DNA of 64,000 nucleotides, taken from NCBI GenBank assembly GCA_024449915.1, contig JAMZAV010000009.1:744001-808000 (forward strand), given 5' to 3'. The translations under genes and the position numbers were made by a program. Below, piece after piece: positions 59,511-64,000 of this stretch; position 1 is the first letter of the stretch; the number at the start of each line of letters is the position of its first letter. The notes under the pieces were generated by a model. It made no database searches, was not told the origin of the DNA, and worked only from the letters and a program-made list of their open reading frames with translations. Origin of the DNA: Sweltsa coloradensis. Lineage: Eukaryota; Arthropoda; Insecta; Plecoptera; Chloroperlidae.

Positions 59511-60940
59511 TTGTTCGGTTTATGTCGTGACACACGTACAGATGGCTGCACGGACACAGACGATTGTTCGTTCACTAATAATTAAAACATTTAATGTAAT
59601 AATAAAAACTAAAGTTTAAAAGAAATGATTAAACACACGGAAACTATTTTGAAATTAATGTAGGCATTACAAAGCTAACGAGTGAAAGACACGTGCATTT
59701 TGTTTATGTTACAACGAATGGCGGCCGGTCATTCCAGGCGCCTAACGACCGGCGCCACGAGACCGAGTAGTATCAAGGCTGTCGTTAACCAACTAATAAT
59801 CCAAAACATCCAATTAATCTTTGTAGCTGACTGCTGACACGCAGTCGTTACACCAGCCACTTGCATTGTCTGTACAACTCAGCTCAATTTAACAACTGAA
59901 AATCTTGATAAAAATATTTTTTAAATGTTTGGGTGCTAATATACGAGGATAATTAAACAAATCATCAGTGTTTCGTATACCCGTGGTGCGGAGGCAAGTC
60001 ACCCTACACGAAGCATTTAGCTAGATACTGGCGTTTAACGATGCACTCAAAGCGGAGGTCATATTATGGCGTCGCCTCTGTTAATTGCCAGACACGAGAG
60101 AAGCTATGCGGAACCTTCTCGACCGAGTGTCTGGGCATTAAACACAGAGTGATATACGAACACGATATATCTCCCTCCAGGAAGAACAGGGTTGCAGGAA
60201 GCGGTGAGAGTCAAAACCTATTATACGAACGAACATAATATGGTCAAACCCCGTATACGGGGTATTCGTAATAAAGAAATCTCCTAGTTTCGTTCCGTAA
60301 AACGTAGTTTTCCGCATTCAACTCATTGCGTCACAGAGAAATATACGCACAAATTGCATCTACAAGGCTAATGTACAAAATCTTAGTGAGCTTTCCGGCA
60401 GCCGTTTGTGAAAAGTTTTTCAAACTTTTATGACAATGAAGACTATTTACTATAATTTATGTTTTTTTGTTTGTGTTATCTCGTATTTCATTTAGAACTA
60501 TTTAACTCGGCAAATATACGAAATAATTGTGATTACGAGAGTCAATAACAAAATACGTCTGTATTTGGTTTTATTGCCATTTGGGGTTTTATTTCGGTTT
60601 TATTGGCAATTGGTGGTGTTAGTGCGGTTTTATCGCATTCCACGGAAAATAACCGCCACTATATGATCCGGCGTTCATGTATTGTGTAATTGTTTGTACC
60701 GAACATATCTCGCCACTCATCGTCTCGGATAGTAGAGTATATGTATTAAAACAACAACACCTTCCCACGTGCCTGTAGTGTGACACAGGTGGAATCTGCA
60801 ATAACCCAGTGCACGTACGGGTCCTACACCAACACAAGTGGCGGGAAAACTCTTTCGTAAGGCCGCCCGCTGTTTTACCCAGAGTACACCGCTTCATGTG
60901 ACTTATTAGGTTATAAGGGTGAAAGGTTAATGTAAAGGGA
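59511..60940. other. Non-coding sequence, nothing recognisable
   Basis: AT-rich. No exon or complete element is recognised. Confidence 0.35.
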
Positions 60941-60944
60941 ATGT

Positions 60945-61065
60945 TTACCAGGACTCAGCCCTAGCGACTGAAGGTAACCGTGGAGCAGCTTTCAGTCAGG
61001 ATTGCCGCTGGCGGGATTTGAACCCGTAACCTTCGATACGTATGAGCTATCTCTTTCGGTAATAC
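60945..61065 (-). repeat. tRNA-derived SINE, second copy of the GGCAATCCTGACTG family
   Basis: The minus strand carries GGGTTCAAATCCCGCC (B-box) next to GGCAATCCTGACTGAAAG, matching 13895-14065. Confidence 0.6.
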
Positions 61066-61392
61066 TTTTAAATATGTCAAATGGCCAAATAACGAACGGT
61101 TTAATAACTAGGGGGTGAAGCTTCACAATATAATATGCACCACACGCATTAGTGCGAGCGTGTCTCACGGCTCACGGTAAGAACCGAACGGACACGTTTA
61201 TCAACGAGGATTGTACAGATTAGGATTGTTCTGTTGTCCATCACTATTTACACCTTTTGTCCTTTTGAGGAAATAAACGTTCATTTGTCCAGGTGTAATT
61301 ACAACTTTTCTTCCACAGACGTGTTCTTCTGTCCCGGGGGTAATAACCACTTTTACAACTTTTGCACCTGCCTCTTGAGGAGGTGTCAAGGT

Positions 61393-62137
61393 GTAGCAAG
61401 GGAAATCCGCGACAATTTCAAAAGTAACAACGTTATAATGTGCGATTGTTAAATAAATAGATGATAAAACTGGTAACAATCAAAATATATTCAATTAAAC
61501 ATATGTAATAAAATACAAAAAGCTGTGTCATTGAATTGAATGACAGCTGGTAAATTAAAGCAAAATCGTTCTTTTGTCCACACGTAAATTATTGCACGTT
61601 TTACCCCCATTTCTGGTTATGTTTTTTACACCTGGTTTTAATCACCACAAAGTGGTAGGACAAATGAACAAGTCTAATATGTTTGGAAACCCTGTGAGTC
61701 AACGGTCAAGGCTAGATGTACAGGCTAACCCGGCACCTCCACCAAACAAATTATGTGTCAAGGTTCTAAAATAACGTTAAGCTTCACTCACTATTTTTGC
61801 TACTTACGTACGAAAGCTTGTCGATATATCGATCAAAACAATTATGTTACGAAACGAACAATAATTGAAATAATAAATAAAAATAAAAATAATTGACTAT
61901 CGATAATCGAACGACTCAGATGTAAACTGAAATACGCTGCTATAGCCTCGTAACTTTGCTTCGTTACAGCTGACACACTGGTAACATTGACAATTAACTT
62001 GCCCTAGACCTTTAATCAGACGTGATGACAACGCGAGAGGTTTACTTAGTTGTTCTTTATTATGGAGGGGGGATACAGCCGCTGGGTATATATAACCAGT
62101 GGCTAAACTTATGCAGGTGTTTATTCGGTCGTCAGGT
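61393..62137 (+). repeat. Tandem duplication of about 745 bp, copy 1
   Basis: It starts TAGCAAGGG and includes AAGTAACAACGTTATAATGT. Copy 2 follows immediately at 62138 and aligns in the same order throughout. Copy 1 carries an exact 17-mer at 61728-61744 (minus strand). Confidence 0.8.
61728..61744 (-). repeat. Dispersed 17-mer motif, copy 11
   Basis: The minus strand reads TGGTGGAGGTGCCGGGT exactly. The matching place in the neighbouring duplicate (about 62445-62475) has lost it. Confidence 0.85.
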
Positions 62138-62895
62138 TAGCAAGGAACGGCGGTAAATCCAGCAAGTAACAACGTTCTAATGTGCGATTGTTAATTTAAA
62201 TAGATGTAAAGCTAGCGAACAATAAAACTAGATCAACGAACATTCATTTATAAATACAAAAAAAGTCCGAGAATGATTTTTTAAATTCAAATTAAATCGT
62301 TCTTTTTCACTGTAAATTTTTGTAACTTTACCCCATTTCGGTTATGTTTTTACACTAGTTTAAATTCAGAGGTGTTGGAAACAACGGAACTAAGTCAAAT
62401 GCTACGGTTTGACCTTATGGTGAAACGGTTCAAGCGTGAGTAGCACGGCTAACCGACTTTTCGATTTAAAAAATTCTGGTCAAGGTTCTAAACATACTAA
62501 GTTTCACTTACATATTTTTTACGACTTAACTTTAGATTAAGCTTTGTCGAATATTATCGACTAAACATATTTAAGAAATTCAATAAAATTGAATAAATAA
62601 AATTAAAGTTTTTTCTTATTAAACAACGACTCGGACTTGAAAACTGAACTACATGCTTTATCCTATAACTTAACTTTTTTCGTTACTAGTTTATGAATAA
62701 TATAACATTGACAATTAACTTGCCTAATCGATTTATTCATAGTGAAAATCGCAGAGTTTACATTTTTTTTTTTTAATAATGGAGGGGAATTAGAAAACTA
62801 AGCCGCTTATTTATTAATATGAAAAAAAGTCTAAACCTGTAGTAAGTTTTTGCATAAATCGACATATTCGGACATAGGCACAGGAGGCTAGGTTG
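62138..62895 (+). repeat. Tandem duplication, copy 2, heavily decayed
   Basis: It aligns with copy 1 block by block (AAGTAACAACGTTCTAATGT; GTCAAGGTTCTAAA; ACATTGACAATTAACTTGCC), but with frequent one-base losses and A/T-rich replacements. Compared with copy 1, single bases of doublets are often missing. Confidence 0.75.
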
Positions 62896-64000
62896 AACCA
62901 TATGCAAATCCAGTCCGACTGGATGGACGTAGACTTTTTACTAGTTTATTTATTTATTCAGAGTTTTCAGTGTCTGTTTGAAAAAAGGACATTTGAAATT
63001 GTGGTCTATGTAATTGGTGCAGCTTTATAAATAGAATTACGCACAAAAAATCCAATTCGTGTTTATATAAAGATACATAAACAAGAAAGGAAATCAGAAA
63101 TTGTGTTTGCATCCGCGTTTTGAGACGTACACTACCAGAGATCGTTGAAACGGAAATAACAACTAACGAGCATTTCCAGACAAATGTAAACAAACTTTTC
63201 TTTACATTAGACGTTAGCGAATGATTTCGAAGTAGGTACTTGGGTTCTTAACCAAATGCTCCGTATTTGTACCAACAACCATGGGACAGAAGACTTTCAT
63301 CCAATACATTTCATTACATAAGAGCGAACATATTGCCGCAACATCTTGTTCGATAAGGCAACACTTCATCCCTACGAGACGTTATACTGCACAGTACACC
63401 CTGCGCCCAGCCAAGAGCAGAAGAGAATATGAGTGTATTATTCATTACATCACAATGTGCTACATTTTACAATAATACGCATCGGGTGACGAATATAATC
63501 ACCTGCATCGACCTTATGATAATCAATCTTATACTTAAAACTAAAATGGTAACAAAATCCAGGAAAAATACAAATTAATATAAATATGATGAATATGTCG
63601 GTACTGATTCGGTGATGCCCAAGATAAATGGTGGAAACACCCCTTTACCCGAATAAATGGTGTTGGAAAAAATAAATATATCTAAATATCGTATACATCT
63701 ATATGAATATGAAGTAAAAGTAGTTGATACAAATTAATTGAATGTTAAGTGAAAATTATTAATACTGTTAAACACAATTATTGACAAAATGGTAAAATCA
63801 AGAAGTGGTGTTTCAATGCTGAATTTTGTTTTCTCTGAGGATTCGTTCATGCTAAAGAAAAGGATTGTAGGGAGATATTATTTTCATCGTTTTGTGAATG
63901 TGCTTAGGACTTTTGATATCATCTTGTTTGCCAGGAGAGTATTATATTGTACATTTTTATTTTATTTTCGTTTTGGTGTGGAATTCTGAGTACTCTGCAT
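62896..64000. other. Non-coding AT-rich end of the window
   Basis: Two ATAAATGGTG-containing stretches flank 63625-63660. No exon is recognised. Confidence 0.35.

Overview
The window looks like AT-rich, repeat-dense intergenic and intronic DNA from an animal nuclear genome. Long open reading frames are almost absent. The few convincing coding segments are GC-rich islands bounded by GT/AG splice signals. MITEs, tRNA-derived SINEs, a RTE-type non-LTR retrotransposon fragment, satellites and foldback sequences make up most of what can be recognised. An invertebrate, possibly an arthropod, is the best guess; the species cannot be told from the sequence alone.

Coding content is three candidate exons. 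(1) 24121-24426 (+) is the last exon of a class A (rhodopsin-like) neuropeptide-receptor-type GPCR, with TM7, helix 8 and the C-tail. (2) 42708-42844 (+) is a GC-rich putative terminal exon with an acceptor and an in-frame stop, of unknown protein. Its splice phase would fit a cryptic donor inside exon 1, so it could be an alternative GPCR C-tail. (3) 58854-59011 (-) is an internal exon with good acceptor and donor; its peptide looks like a Furry (FRY) family segment. No complete gene is present.

Layout. 1-4.9 kb: a large imperfect inverted repeat (arms about 1.64 kb, 365-bp spacer, 425-bp insertion in one arm). 5-18 kb: mostly anonymous DNA with a hAT-like MITE, SINEs, two tandem arrays and a 625-bp TTAA-flanked near-perfect palindrome. 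18.5-21.1 kb: an array of about 31 copies of an 80-bp satellite. 21.1-22.9 kb: an odd homopolymer-inflated stretch with a long poly-C, probably poor-quality sequence. 22.7-24.0 kb: an antisense RTE-like LINE fragment (5' UTR plus endonuclease domain, frameshifted), directly upstream of the GPCR exon. 24.6-42 kb: intergenic or intronic DNA with several hairpin elements and SINE-like repeats. 42.3-42.9 kb: a 31-33-bp minisatellite followed by the putative exon. 43-58 kb: MITEs, SINEs (one pair head to head, one interrupted by a MITE) and a second hAT-like MITE with a perfect 8-bp target duplication. 57-64 kb: a 26-bp primer-binding-site-like palindrome, the FRY-like exon, and a tandem duplication whose second copy is heavily decayed.

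The most unusual signal is a 17-base motif, TGGTGGAGGTGCCGGGT. It occurs at least 11 times, on both strands, with mostly unrelated flanks. Its reverse complement ends in CCA and has the layout of a mature tRNA 3' end (T-stem, 7-nt acceptor strand, discriminator, CCA). It therefore looks like an LTR-retrotransposon primer-binding site or a tRNA 3'-fragment copy, but no LTRs were seen beside it.
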